NCBI GenBank assembly: GCA_963790085.1
Contig: CAWBNH010000011.1
Span: forward strand, 17,223 to 81,222
DNA length: 64,000 bases
Reading direction: 5' to 3'
Source: CAXMST01 sp963790085
GTDB lineage: Bacteria > Actinomycetota > Thermoleophilia > Solirubrobacterales > 70-9
The notes under the pieces were generated by a model. The model saw only the letters and a list, made by a program, of their open reading frames with translations, ran no database searches and was not told the DNA's origin. Shown piece by piece: positions 36,355 through 45,370 of this stretch. Position numbers and translations under genes: made by a program. Each line of letters starts with the position of its first letter. The stretch's first letter is position 1.

Positions 36355-37491
36355 CTACAGCGGGGAGCCGAGACTGGCGGCTGCCGACTCGTACTCCGGG
36401 GCCTCGGCGTTCATCTTTCCGGTGCCAAGCAGGCGGCCCAGCTCCTCGGGAACCGCGGCACGCGCCTGGGCCAGCTTGGTCGTGATCTTCCCCTGGCGCA
36501 CGAGGTGAGCCAGATGGGCGTCCATGGTCTGCATTCCGGTCGATCCCGAGGTTTGGATCGCGGAGTAGATCTGGTGCGTCTTGCCCTCGCGGATCAGGTT
36601 GCGGATCGCCGGGGTCGGGACCAGCACCTCGCAGGCGCAGATCCGCCCCGCCCCGTCGGCGGTGGGCAGCAGCTGCTGGGTGACGATCGCCTGCAGGGCG
36701 ATCGAGAGCTGCATGCGGACCTGACCCTGCTGCTCGGCCGGGAACACGTCGATGATCCGGTCGACCGTCTGGGCGGTCGACTGGGTATGGAGAGTGGCGA
36801 AGACCAGGTGGCCGGTCTCGGCCGCGGTCAGCGCGGTGGCGATCGTCTCGGGGTCCCTCATCTCGCCGACGAGGATCACGTCGGGATCCTGGCGCAGGGC
36901 GGCCTTCAACGCGAGGGCGAAGTCCGGTGCGTCAGTGCCGACCTCACGCTGGTTGACGATGCATCGCTGGTGGGCGTGCATGAACTCGATCGGGTCCTCG
37001 ATCGTGAGGATGTGGTCCTCGCGCTCGCGGTTGATCAGGTCGATCATCGCCGCGAGGCTGGTCGTCTTGCCCGAGCCGGTCGGGCCGGTGACCAGCACGA
37101 AGCCGCGCGGCTTGCGGGTGAAGTCGGCGAGGATCGGCGGCAGGTCGAGCTCCTCGATCGTCTTGATCTCGTGCGGGATGTGGCGAAAGGCGGCGCTGAC
37201 CGCGCCGCGCTGGAAGTAGCAGTTGACTCGGAAGCGGGCGACGCCGGGAATCGAGTAGGCGAAGTCGAGCTGCTGCTCGTTCTCGAAGCGCTTGCGCTGG
37301 TCGTTGTTGAGGATCGCGTAGACGACGTCGCGGGTCTCCTGCGGCGTCATCGGCGGGTAGGCGTCCATCGGCGAGATCCGCCCACGAACGCGGATCGCGG
37401 GCGGAAACCCAGGCGTCAGATGGACGTCGGAGGCCCGCACCGCGACCATCTGCGTGAGCACGTCGGCGAAATCGAAACTCTTCACGCCCAC
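36355..37491 (-). CDS. pilT: Type IV pilus retraction ATPase PilT
   Basis: A hexameric ATPase that powers pilus retraction. Walker A GPTGSGKTTS, the Asp box (DHILTIEDPIEF), Walker B (DPDVILVGEMRDPET) and the His box (HLVFATLHTQST) are intact. The PAS-like N-terminal domain begins FDFADVLTQMVAVRASDVHL. Family N termini start near the GTG at 37491 (or 37485). The longer frame upstream is proline/arginine-rich and probably untranslated. Its AIRNLIREGK motif near the C terminus is the retraction-specific signature. Confidence 0.92.
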   Translation of the reverse strand: MGVKSFDFADVLTQMVAVRASDVHLTPGFPPAIRVRGRISPMDAYPPMTPQETRDVVYAILNNDQRKRFENEQQLDFAYSIPGVARFRVNCYFQRGAVSAAFRHIPHEIKTIEELDLPPILADFTRKPRGFVLVTGPTGSGKTTSLAAMIDLINREREDHILTIEDPIEFMHAHQRCIVNQREVGTDAPDFALALKAALRQDPDVILVGEMRDPETIATALTAAETGHLVFATLHTQSTAQTVDRIIDVFPAEQQGQVRMQLSIALQAIVTQQLLPTADGAGRICACEVLVPTPAIRNLIREGKTHQIYSAIQTSGSTGMQTMDAHLAHLVRQGKITTKLAQARAAVPEELGRLLGTGKMNAEAPEYESAAASLGSPL

Positions 37492-37555
37492 TATTTCGTC
37501 ACATTGGGCCCAATCCTTGAGCGATGCCGGCCCTCGACCGGACGCCCGGGCGCCC

Positions 37556-38740
37556 CTAACCGGGGGACGGGGCGGCCTCGGTGCCCCCCTCCGGCGGCTC
37601 GCCCGCCTCGCCGGGTTCGCCGTGCTCACTGAAGCGCCGCCGGTAGGCAACGATCTCCCTGGTGGCGATCTGCAGCGCGGCTGCGGTCGGAATCGCGACC
37701 AGGGCCCCGATCACCCCCAGCAGGGCGGCCCCGAACAGGGCGGCGATCACGATGATGAACGGATCGAGCTGCACCGCCTTGCTCTGGATTCGCGGCTGGA
37801 TCACGTAGTTCTCGAGCTGCTGGTAGGCGACCGTGAAGACGAGCCAGATGATCGTCACGGTGGGGAAGTCCGTGAACACGGTGATCAAGCCGACGATCAG
37901 GGCCCCGATCGTGGCACCGATCAACGGGATCAGGTCGAGCAGCCCGACGACCAGCGCCAGCGCGAGCGGTGAGGGCACACCGAGTATCGAGAGCACGATG
38001 AAGGCGACCACCCCGGCGATCGTCGCCTGCGCGAGGGCGCCGCCGACGTAGGAGCTGATCGCGCTCGCCATCCGGTCGCCCGCCCGGCGGATCGCCTCGG
38101 CCTGATCAGGCGGCCGCTGGCGCAGCGCTGCCTCGAACCAGACGTTTCCGTGCGCGACGAGGAAGATGCTGAGCACCAGCGTCGCGATCAGGCCGAACAG
38201 GGAGCCGACCAGACCGGCTCCGACGTCGGCCAGCGCGGCGGCGGTGTCGTCGAAGTTCGAGGCGGCGTTCTCGGCCACCTGCTTCAGCTCCTGGGTCAGG
38301 TCGTAGTCCTGGTTCAGGTTCCGAAGCTGCTCGTTGTCCTCGACGAACTGGTTCAGGTCATCGACGTAGCCGGGGAACTCCGTCACCAGGTTCGACGCGG
38401 CCCGCACCGCGGGCGGGATCAGGATCGCGCCGATCGCAATCGGGACCAGGACCAGGCCCAAGTAGATCAGGAGGATCGCAAGGCCCCTCGGCATGTGCTG
38501 AGAGAGCCGGTTGACAGGGGCCGAGACGATCGCGGCGATGAAGATCGCCAGCGCCAGGTAGAAGAGCGGAGTCCGCAGCAGGTAGACGAGGTACAGGGCC
38601 AAGGCGCTGGCGACGACGGTGACCACAACCCGCAGGATCGACCGGTAGGTCGGCTCGCCGAAAGCGGTCGCGCCGATCGCCTCGTCTGCGCCCAGGGACG
38701 ACCGCTGCACGCCGCCGGGGGATGCGGGAGACTCCGCCAT
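37556..38740 (-). CDS. AI-2E family (PerM-type) permease
   Basis: A 394-residue membrane protein with about eight hydrophobic helices. The family core is LLIYLGLVLVPIAIGAILIPPAVRAA, GLLDLIPLIGATIGAL and the C-terminal YVIQPRIQSKAVQLDPFIIVIAALFGAALLG (each segment shown in part). Members export signal molecules or act as Na+/H+ antiporters; the substrate here is not known. An acidic, Gly/Pro-rich tail ends the protein. The ATG at 38740 lies only 6 bp from the divergent ATG at 38747, so its promoter must sit inside the neighbour or start codons are mis-set. Confidence 0.85.
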   Translation of the reverse strand: MAESPASPGGVQRSSLGADEAIGATAFGEPTYRSILRVVVTVVASALALYLVYLLRTPLFYLALAIFIAAIVSAPVNRLSQHMPRGLAILLIYLGLVLVPIAIGAILIPPAVRAASNLVTEFPGYVDDLNQFVEDNEQLRNLNQDYDLTQELKQVAENAASNFDDTAAALADVGAGLVGSLFGLIATLVLSIFLVAHGNVWFEAALRQRPPDQAEAIRRAGDRMASAISSYVGGALAQATIAGVVAFIVLSILGVPSPLALALVVGLLDLIPLIGATIGALIVGLITVFTDFPTVTIIWLVFTVAYQQLENYVIQPRIQSKAVQLDPFIIVIAALFGAALLGVIGALVAIPTAAALQIATREIVAYRRRFSEHGEPGEAGEPPEGGTEAAPSPG

Positions 38741-38746
38741 CGCATC

Positions 38747-40834
38747 ATGGTTGTAGGCAAGAGACCGGACGGATCGCCGGGGCTGTTCCGGGTCGTCCGG
38801 CGCGCAATCGCGCTGCTGCTGATCGACGCGCTGGCGCTCGTGCTCCTCTCGGAGATCCTGCCCGGCTTCACGCTCGACGGGCCGGGAGCCGCACTCGCGG
38901 CCGCACTGGTCGTCGGCCTGATGAACGCCCTGGTCTGGCCCGTCCTGGCACGGCTGACGCTGCCGCTCAGCGTGCTCACCCTCGGCCTCGCGGCGATCGT
39001 CCTCAACGCGATCCTCACGGTCGTCGTCATCGACCTGATCCCCGGAGCCTCGATATCCGGCCTGACCGAGGCGATCGTCCTGATCGCCGGGCTGACCCTG
39101 CTGACGGCGCTGCTCGGCTCGCTGCTCGCGATCGGCGACGACGACGCCTGGAACCGGAACGTCGTGCAGCGCAGCATGAAGCGACGCGGGGAGGTCGTCG
39201 AGAGCGAGGTGCCGGGCGTGCTCTTCCTCGAGATCGACGGTCTCGCACACGAGATCGTGCGGCGGGCGCTGCGGGACGGGACGACGCCGAACCTCGCCCG
39301 CTGGGTCGCCGACGGCAGCCACGTGCTCGAGTCGTGGGAGACCGACCTCTCCTCGCAGACCGGCGCCTGCCAGGCCGGGCTGCTGCACGGCAACAACGAC
39401 GACATGCCGGCCTTCCGCTGGTGGGAGAAGGACGCCGGCCGCCCGATCGTCACCAATCACCCCAAGGACGCTGCCGAGCTCGAGCGGCGCCACTCCGACG
39501 GCCACGGGCTGCTCCACGACGACGGCGCCAGCCGCGCCAACATCCTCTCGGGCGATGCGCCGCACTCGATGCTGACGATGAGCACCGCGCTCACCCGCCG
39601 GCGGCCACTGGGCCGCGACTACGCCGCCTACTTCGCCCAGCCCTACGCCGTGTTCAAGACCGCAGGCTCGACGATCGCCGATGCGGCCCGCGAGCGGCGC
39701 GCCGCCGTCCGCCAGCGCCGTCGCGGCGTCGTCCCGCGGATCGAGCGGAGCCGCACCTACGCCCTGATGCGCGCCTGGGCGACGGCGATCCAGCTCGACC
39801 TGCAGGTCGCGGCGGTCGTCGGCGACGTGCTCAGTGGCCGGCCGGCGATCTACACGACCTTCCTCGCCTACGACGAGGTCGCGCACCACTCGGGGATCGA
39901 GCGCGCCGACACCCTGGAGGTCTTGGCCAAGGTCGACCGCGAGATCGGGAGGATCGCACGGGCGCTCGAGGACGCGCCCCGCCCCTACCGCGTCGTCGTG
40001 CTCTCCGACCACGGCCAGTCCCAGGGAGCGACCTTCGAGCAGCGCTACGGGCTGACGCTCGAGCAGCTGGTCAGCGACAACTGCGAGGCCTCGGCGATCG
40101 CGAGCGAGATCGGGGGCAGCGATGAGGCGTCGGCCTACCTCGGTGCCGGGCTGACCGAGCTGGGCCGCGACGACACCGCGGCCGGGCGCACGGTCCGGAC
40201 CGTGACGAGAGGGCACCGGACCGACGGCACCGTCGTGATCCCCGCCGAGAGCGCGCACTCGGCCGACGGCGACGGCGGCGAGCTCCCCGAGCTCTCGGTG
40301 ATGGCGAGCGGCTGCCTCGGGCTGGTCAGCTTCCCACGCGAGCCGGGGCGCGTCACGCGGGAGCGGGTCGACGAGCTGCACCCGGCGCTGCTACCGGCGC
40401 TGTGCGCACATCCGGGGATCGGCTGGGTGCTGATTCGCTCCGAGCGGGAAGGCGCGATCGTGCTCGGGGCCGACGGCGAACGGCGCCTCGCCGACGACGC
40501 CGTCGAGGGCGCGGACCCGCTCGCCCCGTTCGGGCCGAACGCCGCCGATCACCTGCGCCGCACCGACGGCTTCGAGCACTGCCCGGACCTGGTCCTGAAC
40601 AGCACCTACTGGCCGGCGACCGACGAGGTGGCGGCCTTCGAGGAGCTGGTCGGCTCCCACGGCGGCATCGGCGGCCCCCAGAGCCACCCGTTCATCCTCC
40701 ACCCCGCCGACTTCGAATGGCCGGATCAGCCGGTGGTCGGCGCCGAGCAGGTGCACCAGATTCTGCGCGGCTGGCTGTACGGGCTCGGCCAGCAGGCGTT
40801 CGCGCCCGAGCAACCCCCGGTCCCCGACGCCTGA
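38747..40834 (+). CDS. Phage-holin-like membrane domain fused to alkaline-phosphatase-superfamily domain
   Basis: A 695-residue protein in two parts. Residues about 10-135 form four transmembrane helices of the phage holin 4-2 type (DUF/PF04020-like). From about 165 on is a phosphodiesterase-like domain of the alkaline phosphatase superfamily (VLFLEIDGLAHEIVRRA, DDMPAFRWWEKDAG, AYDEVAHHSGIERAD, VVLSDHGQSQG). The Asp/His pairs are the expected metal ligands. The N terminus is therefore in the membrane; which side the enzyme faces is not clear. Such fusions occur in actinobacteria. The substrate may be a lipid or nucleotide; unknown. Confidence 0.82.
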   Translation: MVVGKRPDGSPGLFRVVRRAIALLLIDALALVLLSEILPGFTLDGPGAALAAALVVGLMNALVWPVLARLTLPLSVLTLGLAAIVLNAILTVVVIDLIPGASISGLTEAIVLIAGLTLLTALLGSLLAIGDDDAWNRNVVQRSMKRRGEVVESEVPGVLFLEIDGLAHEIVRRALRDGTTPNLARWVADGSHVLESWETDLSSQTGACQAGLLHGNNDDMPAFRWWEKDAGRPIVTNHPKDAAELERRHSDGHGLLHDDGASRANILSGDAPHSMLTMSTALTRRRPLGRDYAAYFAQPYAVFKTAGSTIADAARERRAAVRQRRRGVVPRIERSRTYALMRAWATAIQLDLQVAAVVGDVLSGRPAIYTTFLAYDEVAHHSGIERADTLEVLAKVDREIGRIARALEDAPRPYRVVVLSDHGQSQGATFEQRYGLTLEQLVSDNCEASAIASEIGGSDEASAYLGAGLTELGRDDTAAGRTVRTVTRGHRTDGTVVIPAESAHSADGDGGELPELSVMASGCLGLVSFPREPGRVTRERVDELHPALLPALCAHPGIGWVLIRSEREGAIVLGADGERRLADDAVEGADPLAPFGPNAADHLRRTDGFEHCPDLVLNSTYWPATDEVAAFEELVGSHGGIGGPQSHPFILHPADFEWPDQPVVGAEQVHQILRGWLYGLGQQAFAPEQPPVPDA

Positions 40835-40846
40835 CTCCGCCGCGAC

Positions 40847-42970
40847 TCAGATTGCGACGCGCGCGACCTCGGCGATGCTCGTCATCCCGTCGCGCACCTT
40901 GAGCAGGCCGTCCTCGCGAAGGGTCAGCATCCCCTCCTCGTGAGCGACGCTGCTGATCTCGGCCTGCGGGGCACCCGAGACGGTCAGGTCCTTGAGCCGC
41001 TCGCTCATCGCCATCACCGAGTAGAGCCCGTGGCGCCCCCGGTAGCCGGTGCCGTTGCAGCGGCTGCAGCCCTGCGGCTCGTAGGCCTCGATGTCGGTCT
41101 CGGTCTCGAACCCGGCCTGCTCGAGCACGGAGCGCTCGATCACGACCTGGCGCCTGCAGTTCGCGCATAGGGTGCGCGCGAGCCGCTGGGCGACGACGCA
41201 GTCGACGGCGGAGGCGGTGAGGAACGACTCGATCCCCATCTTCGCGAGCCGGGTGATCGCTCCCGGGGCGTCGTTGGTGTGCAGCGTCGTCAGGACCATG
41301 TGCCCGGTCAGCGCCGCCTCGATCCCGATCCGCGCCGTCTCGGCGTCACGGACCTCGCCGACCATGATCACGTCCGGGTCGGCACGGAGGATCGAGCGCA
41401 GCCCGTTGGCGAAGGTGAGGCCGGCCTTGCGGTTGACACCCATCTGATTGACGCCGGCGAGCCGGTACTCGACCGGGTCCTCGATCGTGATGATGTTCTT
41501 GCTGACGTCGTTGAGCGCGGCCAGCGCCGAGTACAGAGTCGTCGACTTGCCCGATCCGGTCGGGCCGGTGACCAGCACGGCTCCGTAGGGCTGCTCGATC
41601 GCGCTCTCGAAGCGCTCGCGCTGGGTGATCTCCATGCCGAGCTCGTCGAGCGAGCGCAGCGCCTTCGACTTGTCGAGGATCCGCACCGTGCAGCCCTCGC
41701 CCTGCTGGGTCGGAACGGTGACCACGCGCATGTCGACCTTGCGGTCCTCGACCGTGAGCCCGACCCGGCCGTCCTGGGGGATCCGCTTCTCGGCGATGTC
41801 GAGCTCGCTCATGATCTTGACGCGGCTGACCACGCCGGAGACCATCCGCTTCGGCACCCGGGCCGCCTCGTAGAGGACGCCGTCGACGCGGAAGCGAACC
41901 CGCATCTCGCGCTCCTCGGGCTCGAAGTGGATGTCGGAGGCGCCCTCCGCCACGGCCTGGCCGAAGATCGAGTAGACCAGCTTGATCACCGGCGCGTCGT
42001 CGGCGGACTCGCGCAGGTCGGTCACGTCCCCGACATCGAGCCCCTCCTCCTCGGCGTCCCCCTCCTCAACCGCCTCGGCGACGCTGGTCTCGAATGAGTT
42101 CAGGCGGCCGATCAGGGTCTCGATGTCGATCTCCGCGGCGACCGCGACCTGGCAGTTGAGCCCGGTCATCATCTGGATGTCGTCGACGGCGATCACGTTC
42201 GCCGGATCGGCTGTCGCGAGCATCACCGTCTGCTCATCGAGGAAGCTGACCGGCACGGCACGATAGCGGCGGGCGATCGAGACGCTGATCAGGTTGGCGG
42301 CTCCCATGTCGACCTGGAAGGTGTTGAGGTCGACGTGGTCGAGTCCGTAGCGCTCGGCCACCGCACGCGAGAGCTGGTCGCCGTCGATCAGGTTCTGCTG
42401 AAGCATCAGGGCCTCGGGCGAGACGCCGGCGGCCCGGGCCTCCTCGATCACCTGTTGCACCTGTTCCGCGGTCACGAACCCGAGGTCGACGATCACGTCG
42501 GTGATGAACCGCCCGCTGTGGGAGCGGGTCAGCGGCGGGGTGATTCCGGGTACCCGTCCATCCGCTTCGGCGGTCGGCTCCGATTCGCCATTTCCGGAGG
42601 CCGGCGAAGGGACCGGGGGGAGCGATCCCGTGACCTGCTGGCCGTCGATGGTCAGCTCGCCCTCGACGGGACCGCCCGGGGCCGGAGGCATCTCCGCGAA
42701 TTGCTGAGCCTCGGCGGCCGGCGGGGCTGCGTAGGAGCCGTTCGTCCCGGCGGTGACCCCGGCCACCCCATGGGGATCGGTGACACCCCCGGCATCGGCG
42801 CTCAGCCCACCGCCGTCGTGAAGATCGTGGAAGCCGTTCGAAGCTGGCGGGTCAAGCCCGGGAGCCGGCTCGTGATCTGGGCTGACGAGTTCCCCGGCCA
42901 GCGCCTCACGCTCGCCGCCCGGGGCGGGTACGGGGCGGAGATATCCGGGGCGGTTTGGATCTGGCGTCAT
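40847..42970 (-). CDS. pilB: Type IV pilus extension ATPase PilB
   Basis: PilB powers pilus assembly. The 707 residues comprise a Pro/Gly-rich lead (about 1-145), an MshEN-like domain (about 150-280, with SPEALMLQQNLIDGDQLSRAVAERYGL), and the ATPase core. The core has Walker A GPTGSGKSTT, the Asp box (IITIEDPVEYRLAG), Walker B (DPDVIMVGEVRDAETA) and the His box (VLTTLHTNDAPGA). Four Cys (CANC, CSRC) form the zinc site. MshEN domains bind cyclic-di-GMP in relatives. It overlaps the 3' end of aroE by 65 bp, so a later start is possible. Confidence 0.92.
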   Translation of the reverse strand: MTPDPNRPGYLRPVPAPGGEREALAGELVSPDHEPAPGLDPPASNGFHDLHDGGGLSADAGGVTDPHGVAGVTAGTNGSYAAPPAAEAQQFAEMPPAPGGPVEGELTIDGQQVTGSLPPVPSPASGNGESEPTAEADGRVPGITPPLTRSHSGRFITDVIVDLGFVTAEQVQQVIEEARAAGVSPEALMLQQNLIDGDQLSRAVAERYGLDHVDLNTFQVDMGAANLISVSIARRYRAVPVSFLDEQTVMLATADPANVIAVDDIQMMTGLNCQVAVAAEIDIETLIGRLNSFETSVAEAVEEGDAEEEGLDVGDVTDLRESADDAPVIKLVYSIFGQAVAEGASDIHFEPEEREMRVRFRVDGVLYEAARVPKRMVSGVVSRVKIMSELDIAEKRIPQDGRVGLTVEDRKVDMRVVTVPTQQGEGCTVRILDKSKALRSLDELGMEITQRERFESAIEQPYGAVLVTGPTGSGKSTTLYSALAALNDVSKNIITIEDPVEYRLAGVNQMGVNRKAGLTFANGLRSILRADPDVIMVGEVRDAETARIGIEAALTGHMVLTTLHTNDAPGAITRLAKMGIESFLTASAVDCVVAQRLARTLCANCRRQVVIERSVLEQAGFETETDIEAYEPQGCSRCNGTGYRGRHGLYSVMAMSERLKDLTVSGAPQAEISSVAHEEGMLTLREDGLLKVRDGMTSIAEVARVAI

Positions 42971-43799
42971 CTGTCTCGATGCCTACACCGCGGCGCATGG
43001 CCACCAGAGGGGCTTCCAAGCCCGTCCAGATCTCGAACGATGCAGCGCCCTGACGGACCAGAATCTCCCGGCCGTCAACCGTCACTGCGCCGCATTTCTC
43101 CGCGGCTTGGACAAGCTCGGTTTCGGCCGACCCGTAGGCCAGATCGACCACCACCAGCCGTTCAGACCCTAGATCGGCGTCCAGACGGCAACTCTTTAAT
43201 CCTGCCGCCCGCCAGGCGGCGCGCTCCTGCGATCGATCGAGGCCGACCGAGGTCGCGTTGACGAGGATCTCGTGGTCGCTCGGGCGCGGGGATTCGCCCT
43301 CGGCGAGCGCGGCGACCCCGAACTCAGCGGCCAGGCCCGCGGCTCTGGCGGGGGTTCGGTTCCAGATCGTCACCTCCGCCCCCGCCTCGCGAAGCGCCCA
43401 GACCACCGCGCGCGCCGCCCCGCCGGCGCCGAGCACGAGCGCCCGGCGGCCGGCCGGCGAGTCTGGCAGCGCCGCGATCAGACCCGAGGCGTCGGTGTTG
43501 TCCGCATGCACGCGACCGCCACTGAAGCTCAGCGTGTTGGCGGCGCCGATCGCCGTCGCGGCGGGGGAGGCGCTGTCGGCCAGCGCCAGCGCCTCGCGCT
43601 TGTGCGGGATCGTCACATTCGCGCCGACGAAGCCCTCAGCCGCCATCGCCCGCACGCGCGCCTCGAACTCCTCCGGGCTGACCTCGATCGCCTCGTAGTG
43701 CCACTCCTCGTCAAGGCCGAGCGCGGCGAACGCTGCGTTGTGCATCTGCGGCGAGCGCGAGTGCGAGATCGGTTGCCCGAGGACGGCCAGCCGCTTCAT
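42906..43799 (-). CDS. aroE: Shikimate dehydrogenase
   Basis: AroE reduces 3-dehydroshikimate with NADPH. The active-site S13/S15 region GQPISHSRSPQMHNAA, K67 in NVTIPHK, D104 in ADNTDASG and the Rossmann loop GAGGAAR at 125-131 are intact. A basic, Pro-rich C-terminal extension of about 25 residues overlaps pilB. It follows mltG by 12 bp. With aroC, aroKB and aroQ it supplies most of the shikimate pathway in this window, though from a separate block. Confidence 0.92.
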   Translation of the reverse strand: MKRLAVLGQPISHSRSPQMHNAAFAALGLDEEWHYEAIEVSPEEFEARVRAMAAEGFVGANVTIPHKREALALADSASPAATAIGAANTLSFSGGRVHADNTDASGLIAALPDSPAGRRALVLGAGGAARAVVWALREAGAEVTIWNRTPARAAGLAAEFGVAALAEGESPRPSDHEILVNATSVGLDRSQERAAWRAAGLKSCRLDADLGSERLVVVDLAYGSAETELVQAAEKCGAVTVDGREILVRQGAASFEIWTGLEAPLVAMRRGVGIETDDARSKPPRISPPRTRPGRRA

Positions 43800-43811
43800 C
43801 GTTCGCCGAGC

Positions 43812-44972
43812 CTACCCCGGACAGTCCGTGGGCGAGCCGCCCTCCGCGGCGAGCGCCTCCTGATAGGCGGCCTGCGCCGCCTCGAACTCGGCGGAATCAG
43901 CGGTGAACACGTGCTCGCCGCAGGTCCCGGGCTTGATCACGAAGTAGTAGACGTCCGAGCGGGCCGGGTCGGCGGCGGCCTCGAGCGCCGCAAGCCCCGG
44001 ATTGCCGATCGGGGTCGGCGGCAGCCCGGCGTTGATCCGGCTGTTGTAGGGAGTCGGGGCATCGAGCTCGCTCTGGCGCAGCTGCTGGTCGTAGTTGTCG
44101 AGCTCGTAGCGCAGCGTCGCGTCGATCCCCAGCGTGTCGCCGGCGGCCAGCCGGTTGTAGATCACGGCGGCGACGAGGGGGCGCTCCTCCGCAACCTGGA
44201 CCTCCTTCTCGATCATCGAGGCGATCGTCACGACGTCGTAGGGAGTCAGGTTCTTCTTCGCCGCGCGCTTCATCTCGACGCCGGCGAAGTTGTCCTCGAA
44301 GGCGACGAGCTGCTTCTCGACCAGGTCCGTGGCCGGGGCATTCTTCTCGAGCTCGTAGGTCGCCGGGAACAGGAAGCCCTCGAGCGAGTCCGCGCCCTCA
44401 GCCCCGTAGCGCTTCAGCGGGAAGCCCTTCCTCGCCTTCTCGACCGCCTTCTCGTAGCTGCCCTTGAGCTTCGCCTGCTCGGCGATCTTCGCTGTCTGGC
44501 TGATCGTCAGGCCCTCGGGAATCGTCACATCGGTCGTCGCCAGCGGCTCCGGCTCGGCAACCGCCACCTGCTCGTCTCCCCCGCCGGCGAGCTTGACGGC
44601 GGCGGCGACCAGCGCGATCGCCGCGAGCACGGCGCCGCCGGCGAGCAGGCGGCGCATCATGATCGGCTTCCGCGAGGCCCCGGCCCGATCGCCGGCGCCG
44701 CCCGGCGCCGCCTGTGGGTCCGGGTCCGACGGCGGCGCGACGGACGCTCCGACCTCGGGCCTGGCGGCGGGCTCTTCCGCCCCTCGCCCGGACGCGTCCC
44801 GCCCCAGACTGCCGACGCGTGCCGCGAGCGATCGGCGGCTACCCTCGCTGCGGTCGCGCCCGGCTCGTGCCCGCCGCCGCTCCTCCCGCTCGGCTCGCCG
44901 CCGCTCGCGCTCGGCCGCATCCGGGTCCTGCCCGCTGAAGGGATCGTCCCCGGGGGGGTGCTCCTCGCTCAT
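43812..44972 (-). CDS. mltG: Endolytic murein transglycosylase MltG
   Basis: MltG cuts nascent peptidoglycan glycan strands. The first ~90 residues are charged and low-complexity; a transmembrane helix (about 96-118) anchors the protein; and the YceG domain follows. The catalytic Glu is in VTIASMIEKEVQVAEERPLVAAVIYNRL, with NPIGNPG-like PTPIGNPGLAALEA afterwards. The long basic cytosolic head is common in actinobacterial MltG. The ATG overlaps the ruvX stop in ATGA, and aroE lies 12 bp beyond its stop. Confidence 0.92.
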   Translation of the reverse strand: MSEEHPPGDDPFSGQDPDAAERERRRAEREERRRARAGRDRSEGSRRSLAARVGSLGRDASGRGAEEPAARPEVGASVAPPSDPDPQAAPGGAGDRAGASRKPIMMRRLLAGGAVLAAIALVAAAVKLAGGGDEQVAVAEPEPLATTDVTIPEGLTISQTAKIAEQAKLKGSYEKAVEKARKGFPLKRYGAEGADSLEGFLFPATYELEKNAPATDLVEKQLVAFEDNFAGVEMKRAAKKNLTPYDVVTIASMIEKEVQVAEERPLVAAVIYNRLAAGDTLGIDATLRYELDNYDQQLRQSELDAPTPYNSRINAGLPPTPIGNPGLAALEAAADPARSDVYYFVIKPGTCGEHVFTADSAEFEAAQAAYQEALAAEGGSPTDCPG

Positions 44973-45367
44973 CGGCCCTCCCGCCGACCCTCGCGCGCGA
45001 GCAGAAACGACTCGAGCAGGTGGGCCGCGGCGATCGAGTCCTCGGCCGCCTTGGCCCCCGATCGCCGCGACGCCCCGGCCATCGCCGTGGTCAGCCGCTC
45101 GTCCCAGGTCTCCACCGGAACGCTGACCCGCTCGGCGAGCTCGGCGCAGAACGCCCTGACGATCGTCGCCTGCTCGCCCTCGCGCCCATCGAGGCCAAGC
45201 GGCAGCCCAACGAGCACCGCCTCGGCCCGCTCAGCCTCGACCACGGCGGCTATCGCCGCGACATCGGGCGGCTCGATCGGGTCGATCGGGCGCACGATCG
45301 TGCCGGTCGCGTCGGAGACGGCGCAGCCGCAGCGGGCCAGCCCATGATCGATTGCGAGTACCCGCAT
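44969..45367 (-). CDS. ruvX: Putative Holliday junction resolvase / pre-16S rRNA nuclease RuvX
   Basis: A 132-residue YqgF-fold nuclease, shown in bacteria to process 16S rRNA ends or resolve junctions. The RNase H-like N terminus RVLAIDHGLARCGCAVSD carries the first catalytic Asp, EAVLVGLPLGLDG the second region, and WDERLTTAMA the third. It is flanked by alaS upstream (3-bp gap) and mltG downstream (4-bp overlap), the standard alaS-ruvX-mltG-aroE order. Confidence 0.92.
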   Translation of the reverse strand: MRVLAIDHGLARCGCAVSDATGTIVRPIDPIEPPDVAAIAAVVEAERAEAVLVGLPLGLDGREGEQATIVRAFCAELAERVSVPVETWDERLTTAMAGASRRSGAKAAEDSIAAAHLLESFLLAREGRREGR

Positions 45368-45370
45368 CCC

